Of a DNA stretch of 64,000 nucleotides, positions 1-39,100 are shown piece after piece. The stretch comes from Strongylocentrotus purpuratus (Eukaryota > Echinodermata > Echinoidea > Camarodonta > Strongylocentrotidae). Numbering within the stretch: position 1 is the first letter of the stretch; each line of letters starts with the position of its first letter. Both the position numbers and the translations under genes were made by a program. Location: NCBI RefSeq assembly GCF_000002235.5, contig NW_022145605.1, positions 35,370,579-35,434,578 of the forward strand, written 5' to 3'. The notes beneath the pieces were generated by a model, which had not been told where the DNA came from, did not search any database, and worked only from the letters and a program-made list of their open reading frames with translations.

Positions 1-59
1 TGTGGTGGACACTTTTATGTACCGATAATAAATCAATGCTGTATTATTTCTTTGAGCAG

Positions 60-25864
<25,805 letters not shown>

Positions 25865-28800
25865 CCTACAAGCCACACTGCACTGTAGACGGGACACTAC
25901 CTTGCATTGCTGTAGGTCCTCAGTTCAAGCCTCCAGTGTCTCGTCATATGCTGTAACTCCAGATTTTATGCCAGGGATGTGACAGTGTGTGCAAGTCTTA
26001 TACAGCTGTACCTCCGTAGCTATTATCAGATTGAGACTTTAATGAAGTGTTCCACCAAATTACTTGCAGTTTATCTTGTCTTCAAGTAAGCTAAATTTAG
26101 TGAATTGACCTTGCATTATCCTAATGGAATAGTTTGGGAGAGAGATACTTTTGCAGGCGCAAGTATATATTGAAGCTGGTTGAGCTATATAAGCATCAAC
26201 ATATTAATTTCTCTGGTTAGTATCTTTTGTTTTGAAGAGTAACCCTTGATTTTTTTCTCTGAATCCCCTCAATCTTGGTATGAGCACTGAGTGTGTGTTC
26301 CAAGGCAAGTAGCTAGTGCTCAAACCTCTCTGTTGTCGTCGTTACAGGGCTCTCTTTCTTGCAACTTTATAATTGTGATATGTACCGTTTAGACATTACA
26401 TTGTGTTCTCACCTACTCTCAAGCTAACTACATTAAAGTATCACCCTTGACACTACTTCACTGGAGGGCTTCAAGGGAGCGCTTCCACCAAGCATCTAGA
26501 CCAAGAACTAGATAGTTTATTCCTCAGCACTACATCCTGACTTAAGGATCCTGCTGAGTATCGTCGTAGAAGTAGAAGAAGTAGTATCGCAGTAACCCTA
26601 TATCCTGTCTACCTACCACTTTAGGTTCTTAATGTCCCTAGTATTGCTGTGGATATATTGATCACAGTTGAAAAAAAGCTTCTTTGTCAAAATGATTACA
26701 TCATTCTTGTCATGATTAATTTTATTGTCATATTATACATGCAGGTATTAATCATGTAGACCACAGTCGTTATCATCTCATCATCTAAATGCTAGCATTT
26801 ACAATATTTACACTATTCACAATAATACCACTTACTTGAAATGGTTTTCAGATGATAGCTAGAATTGATTAAAATGTTGAGATCATAGCACTGTATGTTG
26901 TGATGAAGTAGTCCGAATTCCTTTTTTAGTAATACATAATCAAGGTACATGTATGTGCTACATATCAACATTGATGATGTTACTGATGTGTAGATTCAAT
27001 GTAGTTCTACAAGATATTTGTCATAATTTAGATTGTTATTTTTTTTCTATAAAGCCATTTACATTTGTATTCCTTACATTTAAAGCATTATTTTTCAAGT
27101 CCATGAGTAAACTTATTTACAGGTTGCTATATGTTAGAGGCTAATATAATTTCTACTTTTAAGGAGTCAGTTTATAATAATTGTATTCAAATAATAATGT
27201 GAGCTTATCATTTAAATTGAAAAAAACATTTGAGGGTGTGTGATTTTTTTTGGAAAAGCTATCCATTGCAAAAATCATTAGACAATCTGAAGGTTTAGAG
27301 TTCAGATATAAGATGCATTTTAATGATCTGTTGCAAACACAAAATTAAATTTGTACTGAATAATTGGTTGCGGTTAACAAATAACAAATTAAAAAATGTG
27401 TAACATAATTACATAACTTAGAGCAAGATTACATGAAGCAATCCCAAGATACAGAGAAGAAAAAACAAGAGTGAGGGTATTATATTTTCTTTAAGATAAT
27501 AAGGTTCAGAAAGATGAACAAAGCCAGAAGGGACATAAAGGTGAAGATAAAGGAGCAAAGTGAGATAAGGATAAAAACAGAAGGGGAAAGGAACAGAGGA
27601 AGAAAGGAAAAATATAAGAAACAGACAGAAAAGAAAGAAGGGAAGATAACAGTAACTAAATATGAATGATTGAAAGAGGAAAAATAAATGAATTGAATCA
27701 TGAAGATAAACAGAAGGAAGATTGAGTTGGGTTAGGTTCAAATAGTGTTTAGTCTAGGGTTAAATTAAAGATTTGGTTAGTGTATGATAATGAATGAGGA
27801 GTGGTTTTCAGCAGTAGATGGTCGTAGAATAAGAAAATAAAGAATCTGTGCTTGTTTGAAAGTGTCTACTTCTTGACCTCTCAAGGATGATCATCACTAC
27901 TCCGTTACCAGTGCTAGAGACGAGAGCCATGGCAATACAAGTTGTTAGCTTACAAACATTATCTTAAAGTGCAATGATTTTTCTAAGGCATTGAATTATT
28001 TTGTTCCATGTACAGCTATTGTGATTTAGTGTACATTTCTGTGGAATGTAATAATGTATCAACATTTGTATTGTTTCATTGATTGTTTCACAAGTAATAT
28101 ACACTGAGATGTACTTGTGATTTGATGAACTTAATTTTGATTTCTATACAGAGTCTACCATAAATATGATTGTAAACATGTATTTATTTAATGAGAATGT
28201 AAATTATGTACATGTATGCTGTACAAATGTACAGTTTTTTTCTACTTTATATAGTATTTAATTGCTTTATTGATGATTAATTAATAGATTCTTTTATATC
28301 ACTTTATTATTGTATCATGTTAATTTCATCATATTCATACTTTGAAATTGTGCACTGGTCTATTTATCATAATTGATATTTATAAGGTTAGTTACATACA
28401 TGTAGCATTGAAAATATACAGGTATATTTATGCTGGAATGATTATTATTATTGCAAAACTTGTCAAACATCTCTATCACAACTTGCTATGCAAAGAAGTT
28501 TTCTTGTTTATTTGGCATGCATTTATGATGATTTTGAAGGCAACCATCTTCCAGCATAGTTCTTGGAGACAGCCTGCAAATGTAATACCAACACAAAATA
28601 TACAAGCGCATTTTTAATATACCATCTAAGCAAATAAAGTTAACATATTTTCTAATCCAAACCATGGATACATCATTAACAAAAAATGAAGTATAAAAGT
28701 ACCGTAAGTTTGATAGATCGTTCATTTATATTTACTCATGGATCTTAACCCTGTTCTGACTGGGCTTTGGGGGGAGCACACAACATATATAATATATATT

Positions 28801-30387
28801 TTCCAAGTTTACGCACTGTCATCTAAAATAATCTTGACATTTTTCTTTAATGTGTTTGATAGTAAGAAGTGCTATGAAGATCATGTTTCTGCAACCAATA
28901 AAACTCATAAAAAATATTTAATTTTTGTGTAATTTTATTATTTCAGATCTGATTTATGTATCATGATTAATGTGGAATATAGCCTACTATTCCAAATTTG
29001 AGAATTACTTGTACTCTACATAATGCTGATACAGGAAGACAGAGTAACAAAAAGATTGTCTTGAAAATGAGATAATATTTGGTAGAAATATTAATCATAA
29101 CCAATTATCCCGCTTATTACATAAGCCCTCATTACATACAAGGAAAAATGACTTGCATCTTGCTAACATTATGTAACTTTAAAACAAATATTGTTACTAA
29201 GAAATCTATCAAGCACTATCTTTACTATTAAAAAATACCATGTATATAACAGTTTATCACAAAATAAAGCATTATAGAGATAAGTCTCTTCACATTGGAA
29301 TGGATGTGTATGTGGATATAAACGGTCACAACACTCTTTTGGGAAAGTTTTTCTTTCATTCTCAAGATTCTTTCACTTTGATGAGCTAGACCATACACAT
29401 GTCATAGAAATTAGGGGCTCTGTAAACTCTTACTGCACCAACAAAAATATAGTCAGGGAGCACACTCACAAATGACTGTTTTTTTCACTCTAATCGATAA
29501 AGGCAATACTTTTTTGTTACAGCAAATAAGAATTGCATTGACTTTGCTGCAGTAAATCCTTTGTCTAAGAATTAAAATATACTGTCAATGTAATAGTTTT
29601 GACCTGGGAATTTGCGAGTCATCCCTGATTGTGGCTCCTACATCTTGAAAAAAAATAAGCTCTTCTTCATCCAAGAATCTGAGAAACACTATCAACCTTG
29701 AGTGGCTTTAACCCCCTACAGCGACTGAAAAGATAGTCATGACGTTGCTGAATTCTTCCCTTTAAAACATCAAAGAATAAATTAGTTTGTAATCCCTTTC
29801 AAAAATCAAAATTATTCATTTCAATGCTAAGCTGTAGTTATTACAGTTCTTAGACAAATAAAATATGTGACATTACAAATCGATACTGCAAGTTACGACC
29901 ACAGCACTTGCATTTCTGGCAGTGACTCATTTACTCAGGCTTCAGGCAGTATATATCTTTATATACATATTTGATGGATGCTGTGCTGTCAGCATATTGT
30001 GCTTGTTCAGAGTGGAGGGTTTAGCAACAATGATGCCATGCAAACATGTCTCATTCTCTCATTTAAGGATCCAACATTTCATGTACTTGGACAATTCAAA
30101 ATGTCCCTTTTAGAACCACTAGTTCAAGACTTCTGTGACATGGATTCTCAGAATACTATTTCAAACCAGATAAAAGAGCTTGTCATTAAAAACACCATCA
30201 TCCTTAGACATGTTTGTTATCAAACTTTAAAAGCAGGAAGAGTACAGTACTTCAAATGTTATTTTTAAAATCAACCCATATCTAATATCTATTTACAGAG
30301 ACTATTAAATCTAATGCATAAAAGTGAGGTAAGTGAATTTTGATGGGGGAATGATCAATGTGGTGTGTCCTTTTGAAGTGTTCCTTC
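25865..30387. other. BLTP2 3' UTR and tail-to-tail intergenic gap with UPB1
   Basis: No convincing coding region. The left part should be BLTP2 3' UTR; a canonical AATAAA lies at 27836-27841, with further AATAAA motifs near 28630 and 28898, but the cleavage site cannot be fixed without cDNA. The stretch 27430-27720 is strongly purine-rich on the plus strand. Short open frames are AT-rich, lack homology I recognise and look like chance. For the minus-strand UPB1 3' UTR entering from the right I see no canonical polyadenylation signal. Confidence 0.6.
27836..27841 (+). terminator. Candidate BLTP2 polyadenylation signal
   Basis: Canonical AATAAA hexamer about 2 kb past the BLTP2 stop. Other AATAAA hexamers follow further downstream, so use is uncertain. 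Confidence 0.35.
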
Positions 30388-33124
30388 TTATTCAGTTTCC
30401 TTGATGATATTTGGTTTGAAGTCTGGACCAACCACTTTAGCAAGCTCTTCCGCATACATCTCATATCGACCTGTCATCTGGAAAATCAAAACAAAAATCA
30501 TTAGAGGTATATTAAATCTGGAAAAATCAATAATCTCTTAATTGGTAAAAAAAACTCCCCCTCCCCCTCCCCCTCCCCCTCCCCCTCCTTCCCGTTTAAA
30601 TCATGTTTACTATGTTTAAAAAAATATGTGATTTGAAACTCCATCACAATCGTACCAATAATCTATCTGTATACACATGAAAAGCAGTCATATTGCTACT
30701 GCATGTACTCACCTGGAAGCACCACTTGTCTTTGACTTGCCTGACCAGGTTCAGATCTACCTCAGTCACCAGAAGACCATCTCTAGTCCTCGACAATCCC
30801 TGGATTCAATCAAATTCAAATAAGTGTGGTCAATAATACGTCTCTCAACCCTTACAAGACATGAATTATGTATGGAAAAAATTTAAAACCTTTGTTTATC
30901 TTTCTCTTGAAAAATATATGAACAAATAAATATGAATTCAATTGATTTGAATTCCACATTTTGCTGAGTAACTTGGTTCAGAGCTCTAAATATTATTGTA
31001 GACGCATGAATAAAATATGGCAATCGATTCTGCACACATTTTGCACACTTGCCTGACCACAATTTTACCAATGATATATTTATACTCCCGATGTAATATA
31101 CAACGCCTAGTTATCAGCTATGAACTCAACAATCCCTGGAGTAAAGTCAATTCAAAGAAGTATCAATTCTGATGGACATGAGCGCTATACAAGAACCCAC
31201 TATCATTATTATTATTATTATTATTATTATGAATTATGTATGAACAAAATGTAATACCTTTGTTTATCTTTCTCTTGGAAATGAAATAAATATGAATTGA
31301 ATTGAATTGAATTGAATTGAATTCCACACTTTGCTGCGTAACTTTTGCTTCAGAGCCCTAAATATTAAATACCAGGGGGTGTTTCACAAAGATCCTAAGT
31401 TGAACTTATCTCAAAGATGGACTTTAAAATTATGGAAAGCCATTAGCATCTATGAACATATTTTGTAAAAGTTATTTTAAATGGCATAAAATGTTGATTG
31501 AAATCATTCATATTTTCTATTATATACCTCACTTAAGAAATCCAGCCATCTGATTGGTCGAAATTGCATTCATAAACTTTAACTATTTCTATAAAATTCT
31601 GAGTAACCATGGTTAAAACAGTTCTAAAATCCCAGTAACCATGGTTACCGGGAAAATAGTTCAGTCTCCATGGTTACCCCATAGGTTTACATGTTAAAAA
31701 ATGGTTTGAGCGATCGAGGATACCGTACGTGTGCGAAGAATTGGTCGGTATTTTCATACAAGACAAGACAATTCCAAACAAGACAAAAATGGCTAAAGAA
31801 ACTGTCCCAAGATTTCAACTTATCAAATGCAAGACTCGCTGACAGCAAGAACAACAAAAAAAGGTACGTGAAATTATCCATAAACATGTTCGTTTAGTTG
31901 CTGAAAATGGAGTACCAGTATAGACGTAGACGAAAATAGATCTAGTTGTCAGGGTGTCTGATCGCGCACCCGATGTTGTGTGCTATATTCTTCCCATAGA
32001 GATTACACGCAATGCAGTCTCTATGCAGTCTATGTGCATTGCGCGACCATGCAAAAAAAGTCAAGTTTTTTTTCTTCAAATCGAGATTCAAACCTTTATC
32101 TGTTGTGATCCTGAAGGTGATACTCAATAAGTGAGGTGTCATATGAAAGCGCAGGTTCTTCTCTCTATTCCCCACAGGGCCGGCCCACCCCCAAAATTGT
32201 AAAAATATCTTGCTTAGACTAGAATCTAGATCTAGTCTACTCTCAAAGATACACTCATAAAAAACAACCGTGCAGATAAAATAGAGAAAGGCCAAGGTGG
32301 TGTCATTAGTTGACTCTTTTGTTTTCAGCATATAAAAGTATTAATGACTGCTTTAATATTCGAGAAATAGTTGTTTTTATATGCTCTCGGGAAGGTTACA
32401 ATTGGGCTATTGCCCTCGGCACGCCTCGGGGAAATAGCACAATTGTAACCTTCCCTTGAGCGTATAAAAACAACTATTTCTCTCAAAGCAGTCGTTAATA
32501 CTATATTATTAACCGTATCAGACATCTGAGCAGGCTATTTTAAGGCTACAGATGGCTCTTCACAATATTTGAGTCCAACTTAGAGTTAAGTTCGACTTGG
32601 GATCTTTGTGAAACACCCCCCAGATGCATGAAAAGAAAGGGCAAACAATTCTGCACACTTGCCTGACCACAATTTTACACTTTCCAATGATATATTTATA
32701 CTCCTGATGTAACACACAACACCTATCAACTATGAACTCTTGAGAAAAGTTATTTTGATGACTTACAGGGGTTCGACTACCATCTGGTGCAGCTACATAG
32801 CTTGAACCTGGAGAGGGAGACAAACACAAACAAATTGATCATTCTGTTGAATGTGGCTTATAATGTTAATTTCTAAATTATGTTAATGTTTATTTCTTAA
32901 ATCTAGTAAATATACCAATTACAAAGAAAAATAGAATAACTAAAGTGACAAGTCCACATTTTGTGGATGAAAAATGGCTATCCAAATATCGGTATGTTAA
33001 TTTTTGATCATAATTCAGGCCTGATAAAAACCCGATTTAAATCGGTTTCCCGATTTTTTTTATTTTTCCCGATTTTTTCCCGATTTTTTTTTTCTTCCCG
33101 ATTTAAAAAAAAAAAAAAAAAAAT

Positions 33125-33163
<39 letters not shown>

Positions 33164-36100
33164 AATTTTTTTTTCCTTCCCTATTTTATCCTGATTTTCT
33201 CGATTTCCCTCTTATTATCTCTATTCTTCCCTATTTTTCCCCCAATTTTCCCCCAATTTTCCCCCCAATTTTCCCAAGTTTGTCTCAATTTTCTTACTCG
33301 AAAGGGGGGAATGTTGTTAGATGCCATTTTTTCCCCGCGAATCGTCTTTTCTTTTTTTTTACTCAAGGGGGGCGTGGTTGAGGGGAAAACAAAAAACCTA
33401 TTTTTTTTTTAGTGCTCACTATCACCCCTGATAATTAGAAAGAATGAAAGAGGCACTTGTCTGGTGACAATTTTTTTTTTAATGCATGATTTGGAAAACA
33501 TCGACAATATAAGGCATTTTTTTTGTATACAAGCATCTTAGACAAATCACTGCACAAGGATTAGATCTGCCTTTCAAAAATTGATTCCCTCATAATTACC
33601 TTTACACCAGCAATAAGCATGTTCTACATGGTTTGGCTTGAATTCAAAACAAAAAAGTTCATCCGTGATCAAGAATTTTGATATCAATAAAGCACTCTGC
33701 AAACTTGATTTGTAATTTTTGTTAGAAACCTTGACTTTTCTTTCCACCTTGTTAAAGTGTGCCAAGCACCAACAAATATTTTGTTCTGTATGTTAGTAAC
33801 TCCATATCCTATTAGTATTTCAAAATACGAGCTCCAAATATTACTTTTATCTTTAAAAAGAGATTCTGCACAATAAAATGCACTCTAAATTAACATTTAA
33901 GCAACTTGTGAGGAGACTACTTGACGTACCAGTATGCACACGCATAAAATGGGGCCGCACAGAACCCAAGTCTGACTTGGGTTCCATGTGCCCTGTTTTA
34001 TGATAATCTTTATCCCCTGTATACTCCTTAGCTGTCAACCCACGGAATGCCAGCTGAAGCTTTTTTTTTAGGGTGATTTTATACATTTTTCACTGAGCTG
34101 ATTGGTACACTTTAAGCCTTGTGTTATAACAAAAAGGTTTGAGATAGTTTTCTTCTTAGGACTTTTATCTATGTTGCTTCCAGTTTAGTTTGTTGATATG
34201 TTCTGGGTAAAGGGTTTCATGCCTTAAAAGAGAGGTATTACAGTACACTGTAGTTGTACAAAATTAATTATCATTATAGATAAGGTATACCGGTACATAA
34301 ACAACCAAAGATAACACATATACCTACCATAGAAATGGCCAAATGCATTATGGGCTGAAATGAAATACAAGAGGATAGACTGATGAATAAGTACAATAAA
34401 CATGTATGTACATAGAAGTAATTTGCAAAACAGTTTAATGAAAGTGCATAATCCTGCTTGAGACATAATCAGTTACATTAATAATTCACTTTTAACCAAA
34501 AAAAGAAAAGTAATTGATGTTCATGGGCAGGCTTTATCTACTTTCTTACAGAAATCCTGTTTAAAAATGTCAAATACTATAAAATATACACAAATAAATC
34601 AGAAGGGATCTACATTGGAGAAAGGCTCTTAAAAAAAAATTGAATGGCACACATATGTTCAAAGCTAGTTCAGAAACAATTAAAGTAGAGGTGCTTTGGT
34701 TTTATATATTGATTTAATTAGGATCATTGTATAGGACAAGGTTAGAGCGAACATGTTTATCAAAATTTCCCACTTGGAAACATTCAAAATATTGATTATT
34801 ATTAATTTTAAAACTTGAAGAGCTCCCCAAACACTGCCTTAATTTGTGACATCACTCAAGGGACTGCATTGCCATATATGTAGGCGATGTCCCATAACAT
34901 CCTGTAATTGTAAAAAGCAAATTTGATCATACATGATACTATACTGGCTCTTCTCTATATCCAAGACTTCAAGCAAGGTTTCAAATGTTGGGGCAAATTG
35001 TTTTCTATTGTGATTGAAAATAGGTGAAGATGGGGCAATGGCTCAGTGATAGAGCAGTGGTCAGGCAACTGGGAGGTCCAGGGTTCAAAACCAAGTTGAT
35101 GCGCTCGTGCCCTTTGGTAAGGCATACATCCTCATTACCAAGTCCCTCATAGAGAATTTAAAGCCGTCGGTCCCCATGCACATGCTTTCTCAGCAGTCAG
35201 GTAAAACAAACAAACAAAACAAACAAACATAAAATACCTTTCTTTCCATCCCCTGATGTAAACTCGTTCGGGAAGCTCTCCTGAAAATTGATAAAGAGGG
35301 TATTTTTTAACAAACATATGGTCAGATGAAGAGTGAAGACTCTATGTTAACATAGGTACATGTAATAAATGAATCAACTGTCTTTGCAAAAACTAAAACA
35401 ATGATAGTATATAGGTATCAGAGATACCACATTGCTTAAGAACAGCAAACGAGGTGAAAAGGTTATAATTTCTGTTCTATTCAACAGTCCTGCATATGCA
35501 CCTGTTCATACTTGACAATTAATTCAGATACATGAAGCTTTTTTTAGTGATTTTTGTTGTTGGTTGTTTTGTAGGTTATCCAATCATTACCGCCACCTCT
35601 ATTTTTCATTCCTAATTTCTGCATGCTGTTTCTAAGTTATTTCCCACCATATTTGATGCCAAGACTAAAAATAAAGATGAATATATTACAACTGCTTTTC
35701 AAAAATTGACATTTTATTTCAGTAATATCTTTTCCTCACCGTGCCCACTCTGTTGATAGCTGCTGTGAAGTAGGTCTGTGCAATGGCAGCGTTTCTAGCC
35801 TCGATGCCCCACATTGGTTCACTGTATACAAACAAAAATTAAAAAATTTAAAAAGTTCAGTAAGTTCAGCTTTCTGATGCCATATGGAAAAAAAAAATCA
35901 ATATTGGATGCATTGATAACACGTTAATTGAAATATGAGGATATTGAGGGTAAATATTTTAATATAATAATAATAAAAACTAGGCCTGAGTCATGTCGGG
36001 ATTTTCATAAACCGGGTCCCGACGGCCTCGCACCGATCGGGACCCGGTGTCCCGAAGTCAGCTCGCAAGATTTGTCACTTGCCTCTATAAAAACCACAAA

Positions 36101-39100
36101 TCATGATTATTATCATCAGTATGTCCCTTAAAAGTGACCTTTTTTGTCAATCAAATAAATCAACACATGCATACCACGGCTCAGATCGGTATATTTTTCC
36201 ATTTGACATTATTTTCATCCATGATTGGCGATGTTTAGTGCCATTATCGTGCCTCTAAAAGTAAAAAAAACTGAGGCAAAAATCGAAAGACAACATTCGA
36301 GCCGCCAGTTTGATTTATGCAGGTCGAATAAATCTGGTCAAAAATATGAATGTTAGAATAATAAAACGGCTTTCTCAAAAATTCTCCTTTACAATATACC
36401 GATCATATAATTTTTAAAGACAAAATAAATATTTATCTCTTATTTTAAACATCGCATGCTTTTTTTTTAAAGCTGAAAATTACTTGGTAATCACAAGAAG
36501 TTTCGATACGGATAGCTGTTGCAAAGCAAGTTCAGACTAGTCTCGGAAAAATGCGCAGTGCTCCTCGTTAGCTGTAACGCGTGCCAGAACGAACCCGAAC
36601 AAAGACGTGATCGTAACGAGAAAAAAAATCATTAAAAACTACGAGCACAATTGGAAAGACAACTACTGCTCAAAATTACCATAATCAGATACATAACTTG
36701 GACAAAGAATTCAATAATCGCCCAAGAAATGCCACAGAAATTGTGATAATCGAGGAGTAACTGGGTACATTTTTATCGCAAGGCCTGCTGCAAATACTCA
36801 AATCCTATGTTATACTGCTTTTTACCGTAGAGGGCGGTATTTGGTTTCATTCTAGCCTCGTGTTCAAACACGTGTAATTCGGACATATCAGCAGGCCAAT
36901 TCCGATAATGATTGTACCTATAGTAACTCCTTAAATATCACTATTTCTGTGGCTTTTCTTGGACAACTATTGTATTCTTCCTCCAAGTTTTGTATCTTCT
37001 TACGATAATTTTGAGTAGTTGTCTTTCCAATTGTGCTCTCGTAGTTTTTAATGATTTTTTTCTCGTTACGATCACGTCTTTGTTTGGGTTCGTTCTGGCA
37101 CGCATTACAGCTAATGACGAGGAGCACTGCGCATTTTTCCGAGACTAGTCTGAACTTGCCTTGCAACAGCTATCCATATCGAAACTTCTTGTGATTACCA
37201 AGTAATTTTCAGCTTTTAAAAGAAGCATGCGGTGTTCAAAATCAAAGAAAAAATATCTATTTTGTCTTTTAAAAATTATTTGATTGGTATGTTGTAAAGA
37301 AGTACTTTTTAGAAAGCCGTTTTATTATTCAAACATCAATTTTTCTTTCAACCTGATTTATTAATCCTGCCGAGAGACCCGGCCAGTACAGTAGCTAGCT
37401 AGCAGCTGGCAACAACAACCCCATGCCATGGGGCGAACTCCTTTGCAACCCATATTTATATCAGAAGTTCGGATTGATTCAGGATGAGCTTGAAAATGAT
37501 TGGTAACAATTAAATACTAAAGTTTTAAGGTGGATTGATTTTAGTGGTGTGCAAAACTACAATTTCTTACATATTTCATTATTTTTTTTCGGAGCGTCGG
37601 TTCTCAAAAAACGAAACCGGTACCCGACGGCAACGGTCGGGTCCCGGTGTGATCGACCGTACCGACTCAAGCCTAATAAAAACGGTGCTTATAAAGCACT
37701 AAGTTACCGCCAAGGTCTCTATGCGCTATGTTCTTATTTTATTATTTAGCGTTGATATGTACAGGAAGGGGATTACATTTAACATATCATGAACATTTGA
37801 CAATTTGACATGCTTCCCAGCCAACCTTTCACGCAAAAAAAAAAAATCTTGATTAAAAAAAAAACCTAGCTCGCGATTTTGGTGCTCACAGTATTCAAAG
37901 AATTGTATCCTGCCAGTACCCATTTAACACCTGGGTGGAGAGTGGCAAATGAAGATTAATGTCTTGCCAAAGGACACTAGTGTCGCACCATGGCTATAAT
38001 CCACAACCTCCACATCATCAGTCAAGCTTAGAGCCACCTAACTATGACAATTACATGTGCTGCAAAATATTTGCTTAGTTGAAGGCTTTAGAATCTAGAC
38101 CGTGATAAATTAACATGGTCCTTCCACTGGAGTTTATCCCTTGAGGCTCTCAAACTTTCATGAAGTACTCACCTGAGTGCTCCTACAGTAGCAGAAGGGT
38201 TAAAAACAATCTCGGCTCCATGAAGACCATACAGCAACCAGTTAAGAGGGTGATGACGACCATAGCAGATATTGATGGCAATGCGACCTGGACAACATAG
38301 CAAAGATTCAAGTTGAATTATAGGTAATGTCTCTGCAGCTACTATAAACCGGCAGAAGATATAAACAATTAAGCATGGGCTACTTTGTTAGGGGAATTAA
38401 TTGCTCCTTTTGCTCCTTCATTTTTTCACCTTTTCATTTCTGTCTTGTATAGTTCTGACTTGAAATTGTGTATTACGAAAAGGTTAAAGTACTAACATAG
38501 CCTAGAAGCATATCACCAATTACAAATGCAATTGAATAACATAGTATGTACTGTTTTCAATCAAATATAAGACCAATGCTAATTCGGATCACAAATGATC
38601 ATAAACGGTAAAATGGAATGGAAATATAATATGACAGAGTGAATATTTACAACTTTATTTTACTTTTAGAGTCAATTTACCGGTACCCCTTCATGGGAAT
38701 CAGTTCGTTGACCTATTAGTAGGATCATACATTCATGTGACAAAACCACATATATACTTCTCCATGTTTATTGCAAGCAAAACTAGAAAATAATAGAGAT
38801 CATACTTACCAAACTGGGTCTCAAACACTCTATGGCCAGTGTTTCCCTCCATATAGTAGGTAGACTGAAGAAAAACATGAGAAGAAATCGTGTAAGAATC
38901 AAACACGAAAGATCTAAAGCACTGGGTGAATGAAAGGAGGTAACAATTCTACCCGTAGTCCTTTTCATGGAAACATAACGTAATGTCATGTGATTGCTTC
39001 ATCTGCAAGCAAAGGTTTTTTTTCTTGATAAAATTCATGTAAAAGCAAACATTTATCAGCTAATAAATTTATGCATGAAGAAATGTAAGTTCCAATTTGA

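Larger units (their letters stand above)
30785..32745 (-). repeat. About 338-bp tandem duplication in UPB1 intron 12 including the exon 13 acceptor
   Basis: CAATCCCTGG (exon 13 acceptor, plus-strand view) at about 30794 recurs at about 31132. Downstream blocks match in order: GAATTATGTATG, CCTTTGTTTATCTTTCTCTTG, GCACACTTGCCTGACCACAA and ATGATATATTTATACTCC. In the second copy the match is interrupted by a 1.25-kb insertion (31373-32622) and resumes at once on the far side. Confidence 0.85.

Noticed and set aside
31942..32331. 129-codon minus-strand open frame
   Set aside because: Lies inside the 1.25-kb transposon insertion, has no recognisable domain and no codon pattern like the neighbouring genes.
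35040..35110. Possible tRNA gene (A and B boxes)
   Set aside because: No closed acceptor or anticodon stem and directly continues into SINE body and tail.
36918..37166. 82-codon charged open frame resembling a coiled-coil peptide
   Set aside because: Part of the inverted arms of the hAT-like element; the mirrored arm carries the same sequence with disruptions, so likely non-coding.
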